Source of the DNA: Moorella sp. Hama-1
GTDB lineage: Bacteria > Bacillota > DSM-521 > Neomoorellales > Neomoorellaceae
Length of the DNA stretch: 64,000 bases
NCBI RefSeq assembly: GCF_023734095.1
Contig: NZ_AP024620.1
Coordinates: 2,662,501 to 2,726,500, forward strand
Direction of reading: 5' to 3'
Shown here: piece after piece, positions 17,722 through 28,055 of the stretch
Layout of the letters: every line of letters begins with the position of its first letter
How positions within the stretch are numbered: position 1 is the first letter of the stretch
Program-made: the position numbers and the translations under genes
The notes under the pieces: model-generated
Database searches by the model: none
Seen by the model: the letters and a program-made list of their open reading frames with translations, nothing else
Told to the model about the DNA's origin: nothing

Positions 17722-20066
17722 CAGGAAGCCACCCCTTCCACCGCCAGGCCGGGCCATACCGGGTAAGGCCCCCGGGGTTCTCCGGACGTTTTAAGCCAGA
17801 CCTGGTTATGGAATAGATACCGGGACAAATCCGCCGCTCCGATCCTTTTGCCGCCGTCGGGCAGCTCTTCCCACCGCCCCTCCCGGTGGTTGTATATTTC
17901 CACCGGCAGGTTGAACTGCCCTTTAGCATATTGAATATCCAGGGCTGCGATCTGAAAATTCCTGCTGATCCCCGCGTCGTCTAGATCATAAACCAGGTGG
18001 ACCTTTTGATTGTTTATTGCAATGTTTTCGGGTGAAGGGCTCCGGCCAGGCATAAGGAATCCACCGGTGCGCGGTTTGATCAACCCTGCCGGAAGATAAA
18101 ACCGGCCGGCCGCCTCCAGCGGGATGGTTTGTTTCACCAGCACCAGGCCGTAGTCCGCACGCCGGCCGCTTTTTCCCGCCACCGCAAAAATACCCGGCGA
18201 CCCGTCGTGCCAGCCGATAAACTGGATGCCAGCCGGGCGCCCGGAATCACTGTAAATAATTTCATTCAACATCGTCCGTTCCCGGAAATAAGGATCCCCC
18301 GGCCGGCCCGGCCTGCCCACACCCAGCGCGGCCAGAAGCATTTCCGGGTCGGCGGGCGGATTAACCCCCTCCAGTTTTTCCTCAATGTGTACCGTACCCC
18401 CCGCCGGCAGGTGGCCGGCCGGGATCACCCGGCCGCCCAGGATCAGCCTGCAGTCCCGCAGGTCCAGGCCGGTCCTGTTCACCAGATCCCCTTTGATGCT
18501 GTTCCCCTCCAGGGAGAGCCGTCCTGCGATGCTGCCCAGGTCATGCCGCAGCCCCAGGGCGTAAACCTGCCGCAGGGAATTGTACTGAACGTTACCGAAG
18601 TTGACCGTGGTGGTATCTTTATTCTGCTGTACCAGGACCGCTGTCCGGTTGGTGCTGTCCGAGCCAGGACTGGCCAGCATGCCCGGGGCGGCCTGGACGG
18701 TGAGATCCCCGCCCCGGGTGGTTACCACGGAAGCCCCCGCCCGCACCTCGGCCATTTCCGGTGCAAGAATTTCCACCGCGGCTAGGGTCTGGGTCAGGTA
18801 ACCCTGGATGCGGCCGGCGGGGGCCAGCAGGTAAAAACAGCCGGCGGCCACCAGCGCCCCCACCGGCACCAGCGCCCAGGCGAGATCCCGGCGGTCGGCC
18901 CGGCGCAGCAGGAAGTAAAGCAGCGGCCCCACGGCGGTTGCGTATACCAGCCACAACAGGGCCAGCACCGGCACCGGCGGCCCCGCCAGCCGGGGTATAT
19001 AGGCGCTGGCAGCCACCAGGGAGGCCACCCCCATGGAAAATACCGGGAGGGCCACCGCCGGGTCCCCGGTCGGGTAAAGGCCCTGTGGGAGGCGGACCTT
19101 TATACCCGGTCCCGGGATGGTGCTGTTCAGCAGGGCGGACCACACATCCCGGGCTTCGCCGCCCAGGTCCCCCGGAGCAGCGCCGCAGTAAAGCACTTCC
19201 CCCCGGCCCAGGGGCCGCCGGGCCAGCACAGGGACGCCGTTTTCCACGGCCAGGGCCTTGCCGGCCACCAGCCGGCCGGCAGCCACCGGCAGGGGCCCGC
19301 CAGAGCGCAGGCCCTCCAGCTTGCCGGCCACCACCTGCCTGCCGCTGACCTGCACCGGGCTGACATCGGCAAAACTGCCCCCTTCACCGGCTCCCGCGCC
19401 GCCCAGCAGCACCAGCGAGCCGCCCAGGTATACCCATTCCTTCAGGGCTTTGACCTGTTCCGGGCTTAAACGGGACACGCCGGCCGGGCCGATCATGATA
19501 ATGTCCGCCGCGCCCAGGAGCAGGCTGTCCCCGGGCAGTTCGCCGGGGGAGAGGTATTTCAATGTGGCCTGGGAGCCGGCTCCCCGGGAAAGCCAGTCCT
19601 GCAGGCCGCCCCCGGTCACATCTTCACCCAGGGCCAGGAGCACCATACGGCCGTCGTCCACCGCCACCCCTTCCACCCGGGATGCGGCCAGTACCTGTCC
19701 GCCGGAAACCAGCCGCACCACCGGCTTCACGGAGGCCAGTTCCCCCGGGATCACCAGGCGATACTGCCCGCTGGCACCCGCCGGCACGTCCACATCTGTG
19801 GCCACCCGTGCCAGATCGGGACGGCGCCTTTCCGGCCGTTCCTCGTCCTGCTCCACCGTAATGGTTCCCGCAAATCCCGGCCCGGGGTTGTCCACGGTTA
19901 TTACCAGTTCCAGGTGCTGGTTTACCTTATACAGGCCGCCCAGGCCGGGGCGCACCTTCATTTCCACCGGGGCCGCGGCAAGGGAAGGCAACGCCCCCGC
20001 CAGCAGGGCCGTGGCCAGGACGGCCAGAATAAAGACGTTGCTGAAAAACCGCATTTTCCCTCTCAC
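17721..20066 (-). CDS. Large exported membrane protein with GATase-like segment
   Basis: Signal peptide or anchor (about 1-31), then a beta-rich extracellular region, a flavodoxin/glutaminase-like stretch (ADIIMIGPAGVSRLSPEQVK then LKEWVYLGGSLVLLGGAG) and a cluster of membrane helices around residues 330-420 (VLALLWLVYATAVGPLLYFL). A further beta-rich region follows. The architecture resembles proteins found beside MoxR- or gliding-type ABC transporters. It starts at GTG overlapping the propeller stop by four bases (GTGA); ATG at 20054 is an alternative. Function unknown. Confidence 0.72.
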
Positions 20067-21544
20067 TGCTTTTCACCCCGCCCGGTTGTTTTTTCCCGCA
20101 GTTCCACCTGCACCAGCGCCACTGTTCCTCCATCCCGGCGGGCCACCAGCAGGGTTTTACCGTCGGGGCTGAAGTGCATGCTTTGATAATTGTTCAACTG
20201 GTCCAGGAGGAGCGTCCTGGGTTCCCGCACCCCTTCCATTTCCAGCTGCCGCAGCCAGTTCAATTCGGTTCCCCCCGGTGTGGTATCCGGGGCCAGGAGC
20301 AGCCGGTCGGTGGGCAGGGTCTGGTTTTCTTCCTGTTTGGGGGGCCTTTCCCCCAGGAGTTCCGGGTTGATGGTCCTGATTTCCTCCTGGCGCTGGCGCA
20401 CCGTGAACAGGGGCGAGCCGTCCCGGCTGTAGGTCAGCACCCGTTCGGTGGTTTTCGCCCGGATAAAGGCCAGGTACCCCCGGGGACTCCAGGCAGGCTG
20501 CCGCCCTCCGGTCAGCCGGCGGGCATCCCCGCCGCCGGGAGTAACCAACCACAGTTCCGGTTCACCGGCAGGACCGGCCCGCTCCACCGCCAGCCGGCAC
20601 CCGTCCGGAGACCAGGCCGGATTCCTGCCGGGGCCCAGGGATACCGGCTCCTTACCCCCGGGCCAGAGGAAGATCTCTTCTTTCCCGCCGGGTTCCTCCA
20701 GGGAATAGGCCAGGGTTTTGCCGTCGGGCGACCAGACCAGGCCGGCCGGGTTTTTCCCCTTATCCACCTTTAAAAGTACATTGGCACCGGCCAGGGCCCT
20801 TTCCACCTGCGGGGCGGCCTCCGGCGCCAGGGGAACCGCCGGCATGGCCGCCCTGATAATCTCCGCCTCCCCGGTTTCATAACGCCGCACCAGCGCCAGC
20901 TGATCGCCGGAGGGGGTGAGGGCGGGCCAGGCATAGGACTGGCCTCCGGGGGGCTTTATTATGCCGGTCTGGTTGCCGTACTGGTCCAGCAGTAACAGGG
21001 CGCCGCCCCTGACGGCCAGAAAGCCCCGCCCCCGGGGTGCGCAGACAAATTCCAGGGGGCTGTCCTCCAGCCAGAAACGGCTGATTTCCCTGGTGGTTCC
21101 TGCCTCCAGGATTTTGGGTGTCAGGGCGGACCACCACAGCCAGTACCCGGCTACCAGGAGCAGTACCGCCGGGAACAGCCAGAAATATTTCGGCCACCGG
21201 CCCTTTCCGGCGGGTTGGGCCGGAGATGGCGGCATCCCTTCCCCGGCGGGGGCGGCCCCGGGCTGCGGTGCTCCCTCCGGGGTGGAGGCGGCTCCAGGCC
21301 GCTGTGTCCCGCCGGCCCCTTCCGCCGCCTGCATCTGAAGCAGCCGCGCCCGCAACTCTTCCCGCAGCCGCGTATTCACCGGTACGGTTTGGCGCACCCT
21401 GCGCATGTGGATTAAAAGTTCGCCCAGGGAGCCTTCATCCGGGATCAGGTCCGTTTCTTCCCGGCCCGTTCCTTTATGGCGCCGGGGGTCCAGCGGGGTA
21501 ACCTTGTCCGGATTATTGCCGTTATGCGTTCTATTGCCGCCCAA
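20063..21544 (-). CDS. Membrane-anchored beta-propeller, candidate anti-sigma factor
   Basis: A cytoplasmic N-terminal helical segment (about 35-75, IHMRRVRQTVPVNTRLREEL) is followed by a proline-rich linker, one membrane helix (about 119-138) and a TolB/WD40-type propeller with repeated motifs such as LVWSPDGKTLAY, PAWSPDGCRLAV and MHFSPDGKTLLV. Adjacency and 14-base overlap with the ECF sigma gene make it the likely anti-sigma factor, with the N-terminal helix holding the sigma and the propeller sensing outside. No zinc-binding HxxxCxxC motif is seen. Confidence 0.72.
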   Translation of the reverse strand: MGGNRTHNGNNPDKVTPLDPRRHKGTGREETDLIPDEGSLGELLIHMRRVRQTVPVNTRLREELRARLLQMQAAEGAGGTQRPGAASTPEGAPQPGAAPAGEGMPPSPAQPAGKGRWPKYFWLFPAVLLLVAGYWLWWSALTPKILEAGTTREISRFWLEDSPLEFVCAPRGRGFLAVRGGALLLLDQYGNQTGIIKPPGGQSYAWPALTPSGDQLALVRRYETGEAEIIRAAMPAVPLAPEAAPQVERALAGANVLLKVDKGKNPAGLVWSPDGKTLAYSLEEPGGKEEIFLWPGGKEPVSLGPGRNPAWSPDGCRLAVERAGPAGEPELWLVTPGGGDARRLTGGRQPAWSPRGYLAFIRAKTTERVLTYSRDGSPLFTVRQRQEEIRTINPELLGERPPKQEENQTLPTDRLLLAPDTTPGGTELNWLRQLEMEGVREPRTLLLDQLNNYQSMHFSPDGKTLLVARRDGGTVALVQVELREKTTGRGEKQ

Positions 21545-22082
21545 CCCCCTCTACCTCCTCCCTGTCTTTGGCATAATGGGCCCGCAGCGCCTTCAGCGCC
21601 CGGTGATGAATCATCCGCACCGCCGCGGTGCTTTTCCCCAGCACCTGGGCAATCTGGCTGAACTTTAGCTCCCCGGCGTACCTTAAGGAAACCACGTCCC
21701 TTTGTTCCGGAGGCAGCCGCCGCAGCATGTCTTTGAGCTGCCGCACCTCTTCGGAACGCAAAAGCTCCTCCTCGGGGCCGGACGGCGCCGCCTCCAGATA
21801 AGACATTTCCTCTTCCGTAAATACCCTTTCCCGGCGCCCCCGCAGGTAGTCCACATAGGCGTTGTGGGCGATGCGAAAGAGCCAAACCGCAAAGGGAGCA
21901 TCGCCCCGGTATTTAGGAAAATTTTCCATAGCCTTCAAAAAGACCGCCGCGGTAAGGTCGTCGGCGTCCCAGGGATTATCCATGCGGTAGCGTAAATAGC
22001 GATTTACGGCGTCAAAGTACCGGTCGTATAGCTCCGCAAAAGAAGCCCGGGTGCCCCGTTCATTTTCATCTCTTTTGTGCAA
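21531..22082 (-). CDS. ECF-type RNA polymerase sigma factor
   Basis: Region 2 (FAELYDRYFDAVNRYLRYRM then DADDLTAAVFLKAMENFPKY and FAVWLFRIAHNAYVDYLR) and region 4 (LPPEQRDVVSLRYAGELKFS then VLGKSTAAVRMIHHRALKAL) are intact in 183 residues. It heads a five-gene overlapping operon with a propeller protein and an ABC system. A weak GGAACC/CGTCTA-type promoter lies upstream at 22254-22281, so autoregulation is possible. It is a candidate for the factor reading the ECF-type promoters elsewhere in this window. Confidence 0.92.
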   Translation of the reverse strand: MHKRDENERGTRASFAELYDRYFDAVNRYLRYRMDNPWDADDLTAAVFLKAMENFPKYRGDAPFAVWLFRIAHNAYVDYLRGRRERVFTEEEMSYLEAAPSGPEEELLRSEEVRQLKDMLRRLPPEQRDVVSLRYAGELKFSQIAQVLGKSTAAVRMIHHRALKALRAHYAKDREEVEGVGRQ

Positions 22083-22253
22083 TGGATAAGCACTCCCCCG
22101 GGATTTTCCGCGCCACCCCAGGCCGTTTTCGGACCGGAGAAAGGGGGCTGACGGATGTTCCCTCTACTTTCTTTATCCAGGTGCCTGCGGCACACATTCC
22201 GGATGGGATCAAGGGTATTTTACGGATGTTATCCATCGCCTTTCCCTAACTAG

Positions 22254-22281
22254 TAGACGAACAAACCATGGAAAAGGTAAC
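22254..22281 (-). promoter_or_regulatory. Possible ECF-type promoter of the sigma operon
   Basis: On the minus strand GTTACC (complement of 22276-22281), 16 bases, then CGTCTA (complement of 22254-22259). The -10 half and spacing match the other ECF-type promoters here exactly; the -35 half differs at two of six positions. It lies about 170 bases upstream of the sigma start. Confidence 0.45.
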
Positions 22282-22669
22282 AGCAAAGGGAATGGTAGAC
22301 AAAAAAATGTGTGCCATTTCAGGAAACGGCAACCCCAGCGATACTTGGAGCACAACAGAAGGGAAAGGGCCTAGTGAGACCCAACGTTACCCAACTTCGG
22401 GCACAAGTAATCTTTCCTGCAAAAGCGCAATCGCCGCCTTATCGGCTCCGGCAGCGCCGTCACCGCTCAAGTGCGTCCTCAAAAACCAGCCTCAAGCCTC
22501 TTTTACCGCCCTGGGCACCAGGGCCTCAAATTCCCGCACCACAGTTCCAACACCAAAGCCCATATCCCACCCTCTCGACCAGCAGCAAGTAGTATCCGCT
22601 TCTCCTGCCCTCCTTCGTTTTCCCTTTGTTCTGATTTGCGCCGTCACTTTCCCGCTGAACCTAAACCTT
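22282..22669. other. Degenerate region without an intact gene
   Basis: The minus strand carries short protein-like stretches (GFGVGTVVREFEALVPRAVK, KAAIALLQERLLVPE) separated by stops, probably a decayed gene of unknown family. Nothing intact is present. Confidence 0.35.
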
Positions 22670-23161
22670 TTACCGCCCCGCCAGCTTTTCCTGCAGCAAA
22701 CGCTGAATTGTTTCCAGTTCCTCCAAGGAGCGATACGTAAACAGGTGTGCCTCCCAGTGCTGGCCGTAGAGGACTCCACAGCGCGTCTGGAGGTCCTCCT
22801 TCATCCGTTCAACCAGGTAGCCCCAAAGGCGGCGGTGGGCTATGTAATCCCCCTCACTGGCTACCTGGAACAGGTGCAGAAGGATCAGCCGCTTCTCCAC
22901 GGCTGCGGAAGCCAAAAACGGCCAGTACTTGACCAGGTTGGTCACTCCACCGGCGCTCTCGGTTTCTACGATGATAGTTTCGCCGGACGTTTCCAGCCGG
23001 AGATCGCCAAACTGGAACCGCTGCAGAACCGGCAGGTTCCAGCCGGGTACGTCGAAGCGGTTGGCGGCGCCCTGGCCGCGATAGACCTTCGCTTGGGGGA
23101 ATCCCTTGGCGACGGCGGCAAGGTAATCTATTGCTTCACGCTCATAGGAAAAAATGGCCAC
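22670..23161 (-). CDS. Hypothetical protein, possible PD-(D/E)XK-like fold
   Basis: A 163-residue soluble protein that I do not recognise. The stretch ETIIVETESAGGVTNLVKYW, beta-strand followed by a helix with acidic residues, faintly recalls restriction-like nucleases, but no clear lysine motif is seen. Protein-like composition is much better than that of the antisense ORF. It is the last gene of the minus-strand block beginning at 24220. Confidence 0.55.
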   Translation of the reverse strand: MAIFSYEREAIDYLAAVAKGFPQAKVYRGQGAANRFDVPGWNLPVLQRFQFGDLRLETSGETIIVETESAGGVTNLVKYWPFLASAAVEKRLILLHLFQVASEGDYIAHRRLWGYLVERMKEDLQTRCGVLYGQHWEAHLFTYRSLEELETIQRLLQEKLAGR

Positions 23162-23239
23162 TTAGCCCACCTCTTCAACTATTGGACTATCGGAAATTCC
23201 CTAAAGGACGCGCGCAAGCCTTCAGCCGGCCTATCCTTC

Positions 23240-24220
23240 CTAGCGGCTTTGCAGCACGCGAAAGTAATTGTCCAGGGTAGCCCGGGCCTCTGAGCCACCT
23301 GAAGCGGTGGCGGCAGGAGAGGATGCGTCGAGTTCCGGCAAAAGGATCATGAATCCCGCCATCTTCACTATCGCCTCCGGCGCGGCCCGGCCGCTCAGGG
23401 TGTACCACGTCTTTCCGTCGTAGGTCCAACTAGCGCTGGTGTATGTGGCGTTGCCTAACTCGGCGGTGCGGATCTTGCCCTGGCTTGCATCTGGCACCGG
23501 GTCGCCATTACTCGGCAGGGCTTGGAGGATTTCCCTGGCCACCCGGACGCCTTCCCCCGGGGCGTGGCCCAGGGCCGTGTACTCCCAGTTGTCGGCGCTC
23601 CAGGTCAGCATCATGCCGTCACCATAGGAGCGGGCCGTTAGGCCGTCGAGGTCCACGCCTCCCGCCGGTTGGGCCAGGAGTTGTGCCTCGGTGGGATAAG
23701 GCGGGTAGGGTTGGTTCGCGGCCGACACCTCGACCACCAGGTCCGCCTCGCTGGAGGGCACGTTTTCCACAATAGACGGGTACTCCTCCTTCCCCCGGAT
23801 TACCTTTAACCGGTAGCCGTCCTTATGGGCCTGGAATTCGGCCAGCCGGAAGGGGCCGTCCCCCGGCAGCCAGGTGGGCACGTACACCGGCACCTCCACC
23901 CCGGCAAATTTTTCTGCCACGGCCCGGAATAGTTCCGGAAGCGTTTGCTGCTGCCCTGTTGCCGGTTGCCCAGGTTTGGGGACGCCGGTGGCGATCCGCA
24001 CGGTTTGCGTGGACGCCTCCCAGTCCACCTGCGCGCCCAGGGCCTCGGCCAGCCAGCGCACCGGCACCATGGTGCGGCCGTTAACCAGTTGCGGCGCCAC
24101 ATCAGGCTTGATTTCCCGGCCGTTGACAATGAGCTTGATAGGACTGGCGGCCAGGGCCGCCGTGGTGATGGTAACGGCTAAAATACATGTACCCACAATG
24201 ACTAACCACTTGATCCTCAC
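23240..24220 (-). CDS. Secreted stalk-domain (copper amine oxidase N-like) protein
   Basis: Signal peptide (1-24) is followed by a stalk domain (about 28-78: KLIVNGREIKPDVAPQLVNG then GRTMVPVRWLAEALGAQVDW) of the CuAO_N1 type that is frequent in Moorella-like and Thermoanaerobacter-like envelopes. The rest (about 95-310) is of unknown fold with a beta-rich pattern. It is probably displayed at the cell surface. Domain name refers to the stalk only and implies no oxidase activity. Confidence 0.8.
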   Translation of the reverse strand: MRIKWLVIVGTCILAVTITTAALAASPIKLIVNGREIKPDVAPQLVNGRTMVPVRWLAEALGAQVDWEASTQTVRIATGVPKPGQPATGQQQTLPELFRAVAEKFAGVEVPVYVPTWLPGDGPFRLAEFQAHKDGYRLKVIRGKEEYPSIVENVPSSEADLVVEVSAANQPYPPYPTEAQLLAQPAGGVDLDGLTARSYGDGMMLTWSADNWEYTALGHAPGEGVRVAREILQALPSNGDPVPDASQGKIRTAELGNATYTSASWTYDGKTWYTLSGRAAPEAIVKMAGFMILLPELDASSPAATASGGSEARATLDNYFRVLQSR

Positions 24221-24268
24221 CGGGAAAAACCTCCTTGGCAGTAAAAAACCTTGGACTTCGGTATTAAT

Positions 24269-24733
24269 CTAATGGGTTAGGGAGAAAAACCCGTACAGGA
24301 ACGGCACAGCGGCCAGGCGGCCCAGGGTTTGCAAACTCATGACGAAGTAATTAACGATTGCCAACAAGCTCGGATGGTGATCCAGGTAAGCCTGCCCCTT
24401 GATGTGGGGTTCAAGCGCGAGCTTTCCGTACTTCAGGACAAAGTTGAATTTTCCCGGTAAAAGCCTGGGGGTGCAGGGCCGTCCAGGTAAGCCCGCCGTT
24501 GGTCGTTTGCAGCAGGAAGGGGCTAGATCCAAGGCTCATGGAGCGACCCACTTTCCCGCTTCCCCGACCCTGGTTGCCCCTCAAGGCCAGCCACAGGGCA
24601 AGCATACCGTTAAGCAGTACCAGCCAGCCCCATAGTAACGTGGCCCCTGTGCGTCACTGGTTAGCCCGGGCAAGCTGGCAATATAGACCAGAGCCACAAT
24701 CATGGCCAGAGCCCCGGTAAACGTGATCATGTT
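24269..24733 (-). pseudogene. Decayed membrane/YCF48-like remnants
   Basis: ATG at 24733 opens a membrane-type peptide (MITFTGALAMIVALVYIASL) that is frameshifted near 24620 into LLNGMLALWLALRG. This is followed by QTTNGGLTWTALHPQAF, a YCF48/BNR-type repeat like those at 28620-30425, and then another frame with hydrophobic sequence (SLQTLGRLAAVPFLYGFFSL). At least two broken genes appear to be fused. Confidence 0.45.
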
Positions 24734-25650
24734 GGTTCCGGGGCTTGCAGCAAATCCCGCAGGGCCGCCTCCAAGCCGGGGTAGTGGAAGGAATAGCCGG
24801 CCCGGAGGGCGCGCTCTGGCAGCACCCGCTGACCGGTGAGCAGCATGTCGGCCATCTCCCCCAGGGCCAGCCGCAGCACACCAGCCGGTAGGCGCAAGGA
24901 GCAAGGCCGCCCCAGCACCCGCCCCAGAATACGGGCCAGTTCCTCCATGCGCACGGGCTGGGGCGCGGTGACGTTGAGCGGGCCGGCCAGCCCCTCTTCC
25001 TCCAGGGCCAGGCGGATGATGCCCAGGGCGTCCGCCAGGTGCACCCAGGAAACCCACTGCCGCCCGGAGCCCAGCGGCCCGCCCAGGAAAAACCGGAAGG
25101 GCCGGACCAGGCGGGGCAGGCTGCCCCCCTCCCGGGCCAGGACGATGCCGAAGCGCACGATCACCACCCGCAGGCCCAGGTCTTCCGCCCGGCGGGCCTC
25201 CTCTTCCCAAGCCCGGCAGACCCGGGCCAGGAAGTCGTCGCCAGGGCCGTCCTCTTCCGTCACTTCCTCGTCGCCGCGGGGGCCGTAATAGCCCACGGCG
25301 GAGGCGTTCACCAGCACCCGGGGCCGCTCCCCGGACCCGGCTATGCTCAGAACCAGGTTCCGGGTGACCTCCCGGCGGCTTTCCATGATCCGCTCTTTCC
25401 GGGCCGCGGTCCAACGCCCGGCGCCGATGTTCTCCCCGGCCAGGTTGACCACCGCCTGCACGTCCTTGAGGGCGGCCGCAGGCAGTTGCTCGCCCCCAGA
25501 CCACCGGACCACCTCTACGCCGTCGTCCCGCCTGGCCTGCGCCGCATCGGGCCAGCGGGACAGGATTATTACCCGGTGGCCATCCCGCAGGAGTGAAGCG
25601 CCAAGAGCACTCCCGATCAAGCCCGTGCCGCCGGTAACCACTACCCGCAT
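24727..25650 (-). CDS. TIGR01777-family NAD(P)-dependent epimerase-like protein
   Basis: Rossmann motif VTGGTGLIGSALG (5-17) at the N terminus, NLAGENIGAGRWT and the YYGPRGDEEVTE segment mark the TIGR01777/YfcH subgroup of extended short-chain dehydrogenases. The protein is 307 residues, full length for the family. The C-terminal DUF1731 part (LPAGVLRLALGEMADMLLTG) is present. The substrate is not established for the family. Confidence 0.9.
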   Translation of the reverse strand: MRVVVTGGTGLIGSALGASLLRDGHRVIILSRWPDAAQARRDDGVEVVRWSGGEQLPAAALKDVQAVVNLAGENIGAGRWTAARKERIMESRREVTRNLVLSIAGSGERPRVLVNASAVGYYGPRGDEEVTEEDGPGDDFLARVCRAWEEEARRAEDLGLRVVIVRFGIVLAREGGSLPRLVRPFRFFLGGPLGSGRQWVSWVHLADALGIIRLALEEEGLAGPLNVTAPQPVRMEELARILGRVLGRPCSLRLPAGVLRLALGEMADMLLTGQRVLPERALRAGYSFHYPGLEAALRDLLQAPEPT

Positions 25651-25678
25651 CCCTCGTCCTCCTTCCCCGTTCTGATTC

Positions 25679-27328
25679 CTACTTCTCCGGCCGCAGGTGC
25701 GCCGCGGCCCGCGGGCCGTCCCAGGAAAGGTCGAAGCCCAGGGCCGTGGCCAGTTCCCGTAAGGGGACCATGGCCGGCCCGCCCTCAGTTGGGGTCAGGT
25801 AGAGCCGCCAGGTGTTACGGCCTGCAGTTACGTCAACCCAGGCATTCACGTCCTCGCCGTAAGGCACCAGGCCGTCATTGGCTTCGGCGTCGTTTTCCCG
25901 GTAGCCCGGCAAGATAGGGAACCAGTCCACCCTGCCGCCCAAGGCGGCTACGGTGGCCCGGAGGGGCACCATTACCCGGCCGCGGCCGGCGTCCAGGTAA
26001 GCCTGCTGGTTGCCGAGGTCCAGCTTTTTCCCTTCCAGGGTGACAGTCACCGCCCGGCCCCTGCGGGCGGTGGTGACCTGCCCCGGCGCCAGGGCTTTTT
26101 GCAGCTCCGAGGGAACCTGCTTCAGGCCGTGCAGGAAGGCCACCGTTTCCGGTCCCAGCCACTGCACGCGGTAGCCGAAGAAGCGTCCCAGGTCAGTCCA
26201 GGGCAGCCGCAACGCCCCGCCTACCTCCCGCAGGGTACCCCCGAGGGAGAGCATGGTCCCGTTGACCACGCCCTTGTCGTCGCCCACCGCTATTGTTAAG
26301 TTCAACTCCGGGTCGCCCACGCGGTAGCGGCCGGGCTCCACCTCAGTCACCGGCACACCCAGCCAGTCCCGCAAAAAGTCCAGGCTGACGTGGGTTACCG
26401 GGCTCCCCCACCTGGCATCACCGAGGAGCAGGGGCTGGTCGGCGGGGTCGGACAGGCTACCCTGCCGCATCCCTTCGCCGGCGCTCCAGGTAAAGACCTG
26501 CCCCCGCTGGTAGAGTACCGCCCGGGGCGGCGCCTCCGCCGGCAGGATGAAAACAGATAGCACGCTCATACCCCCGCCGGTGTTCACTACCAGTTGCCAG
26601 GCTCCGGGACCGACCCGGCCCGAGGAACCGTCCAGCTTGCGGCCTATTTCTTCCACCAGGGTAAAGGTATAGCTGAAACGGTCGTATTCCACCGGGATTG
26701 TGGCCAGGAGGATGGCCTCAGGCACCGGGTAGGGGTAGGGAGCCGAGGGTACAGTCATGGGCCAGTAAGAGGGCAGGATGAGGATGTGGGCCTCTTTGCC
26801 CCTGGCGGCGTCGGAACTTACCGTTACTTCCTGGCCCAGGCGGAAGTTCTGAGAACTCACCTTTACCCCCTTTGCAGGGACAAAGTAATTCAAGGCCAGT
26901 TCTTCCAGTTCCCTGCTCACCTCCGGATCGCTCACCCGCCGGGACCAGGCGAGGTTCTCCGTGTAGATGCTGGCACCCTTGTAAAAGACCAGGGTAACAC
27001 TGCGCCCGTTGGTCAGGGAAAAACTGACCCTGGTCAGGAACATGGGCATCATGGTACCAAGTTCCTCATAAAGCGAGCTTTCCGGTACCAGGCTGACCAG
27101 GGCCTGGTTGTAAAGCTCCAGCAGCCGGTCGATCTTATCCCGGTCCTCTGGGAGATCCGGGAAAAGCGCCCGGTAAACGGTATCGGCGCGGGTGAAATCC
27201 ACCCTTTCGAGGTCGCTCACCTCCAGTTGCGGTGGGAGATCCGCCGCCAGGGCCACGGCAGCGGCGGACAGGGTGAAGATGAGCACCGCGGTAATGGATA
27301 ACCATCGCCTGCTCCTTATGTTTATCAT
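25679..27328 (-). CDS. Secreted protein with C-terminal stalk domain
   Basis: Signal peptide (1-29) is followed by about 300 residues of unknown fold and two stalk-type segments toward the C terminus (GTMLSLGGTLREVGGALRLP; GRVMVPLRATVAALGGRVDW; GPAMVPLRELATALGFDLSW). It belongs to the same CuAO_N1 stalk class as the proteins at 23240 and 11410. The following epimerase gene lies 28 bases downstream and is probably co-transcribed. Confidence 0.78.
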   Translation of the reverse strand: MINIRSRRWLSITAVLIFTLSAAAVALAADLPPQLEVSDLERVDFTRADTVYRALFPDLPEDRDKIDRLLELYNQALVSLVPESSLYEELGTMMPMFLTRVSFSLTNGRSVTLVFYKGASIYTENLAWSRRVSDPEVSRELEELALNYFVPAKGVKVSSQNFRLGQEVTVSSDAARGKEAHILILPSYWPMTVPSAPYPYPVPEAILLATIPVEYDRFSYTFTLVEEIGRKLDGSSGRVGPGAWQLVVNTGGGMSVLSVFILPAEAPPRAVLYQRGQVFTWSAGEGMRQGSLSDPADQPLLLGDARWGSPVTHVSLDFLRDWLGVPVTEVEPGRYRVGDPELNLTIAVGDDKGVVNGTMLSLGGTLREVGGALRLPWTDLGRFFGYRVQWLGPETVAFLHGLKQVPSELQKALAPGQVTTARRGRAVTVTLEGKKLDLGNQQAYLDAGRGRVMVPLRATVAALGGRVDWFPILPGYRENDAEANDGLVPYGEDVNAWVDVTAGRNTWRLYLTPTEGGPAMVPLRELATALGFDLSWDGPRAAAHLRPEK

Positions 27329-27346
27329 TCTTTACACCTCCCTATT

Positions 27347-27989
27347 CTACTGCAGCCATCGGTCCCGGGGCAGGCGGAGGTTATAGGCCTGTACCAGCAG
27401 GTCGTAGACCGCCGGTTCGGCCGCCTGCAAGTCCTGGATGGTGTTGTAGCCCCAGGCCGGTGAATCACCACGTATCTCCTTCCTTCTCCAGTTCCACCTC
27501 CAGGAGCGCCGGTACGAAGCCGAAGCCGGAGAAGAAGTTGGCGGCAATCGTGACCTGGATCTGTTTTTCGCTGGCGGCCGCGTCCAGGACGTTGAAGACC
27601 GGGTCGCGCCTGGGCTCCAGGGTCAAAAAATCCGCCCAACCGGGACTTTTTTGCACCTCTCCGGAGAAACTGTACAGGTAATGCTGGTACTCTTCCTGAA
27701 GGTGGAGGTTTTCTTCCGCGTCGTTGCTCCTGAGCAGTCCATACCTGCTCACCAGGTAAACGTTCCACAGGGCCACGTCCAGGAAGTCCCGGTTAAGGCC
27801 GGCCATTTCGCCGTAGGTATAGAAGTTCTTTTCCGTCCACCGCCGCACCAGTTCCGCCGCTTCAGTCTCGCTCAGCTCCCTTTCCGGCATCTGGCTGGCC
27901 AGCAGGGCGGCAGTTGCGGCCGGCGGGGTAGCCGGGGACGGGTTCTCTCCCGGGATTGCCGGCAGCTTCTTCTCTTTGGAGTACGTCAT
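27347..27989 (-). pseudogene. Frameshifted hypothetical gene
   Basis: The first frame (27989 to 27465) gives 174 residues ending LLEVELEKEGDTW. The second frame continues RGDSPAWGYNTIQDLQAAEP to NLRLPRDRWLQ and stops 18 bases before the next gene. A one-base shift near 27475 joins them into a 215-residue protein. Family unknown. A sequencing error cannot be excluded. Confidence 0.6.
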
Positions 27990-28055
27990 ATTCCCCAGCC
28001 CCTCCTGGCTGCCGTCCGGGCTAATCCGGCCGTACCGAAAGAGAGCCGTCGGCGG

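Noticed and set aside
19258-20172. 304-codon + strand ORF
   Set aside because: Pro/Arg/Ser-rich shadow of the 781-residue membrane protein gene.
22268-23293. 341-codon + strand ORF
   Set aside because: Low-quality, Ser/Pro-rich sequence without domains; the minus-strand 163-residue ORF within it is more protein-like.
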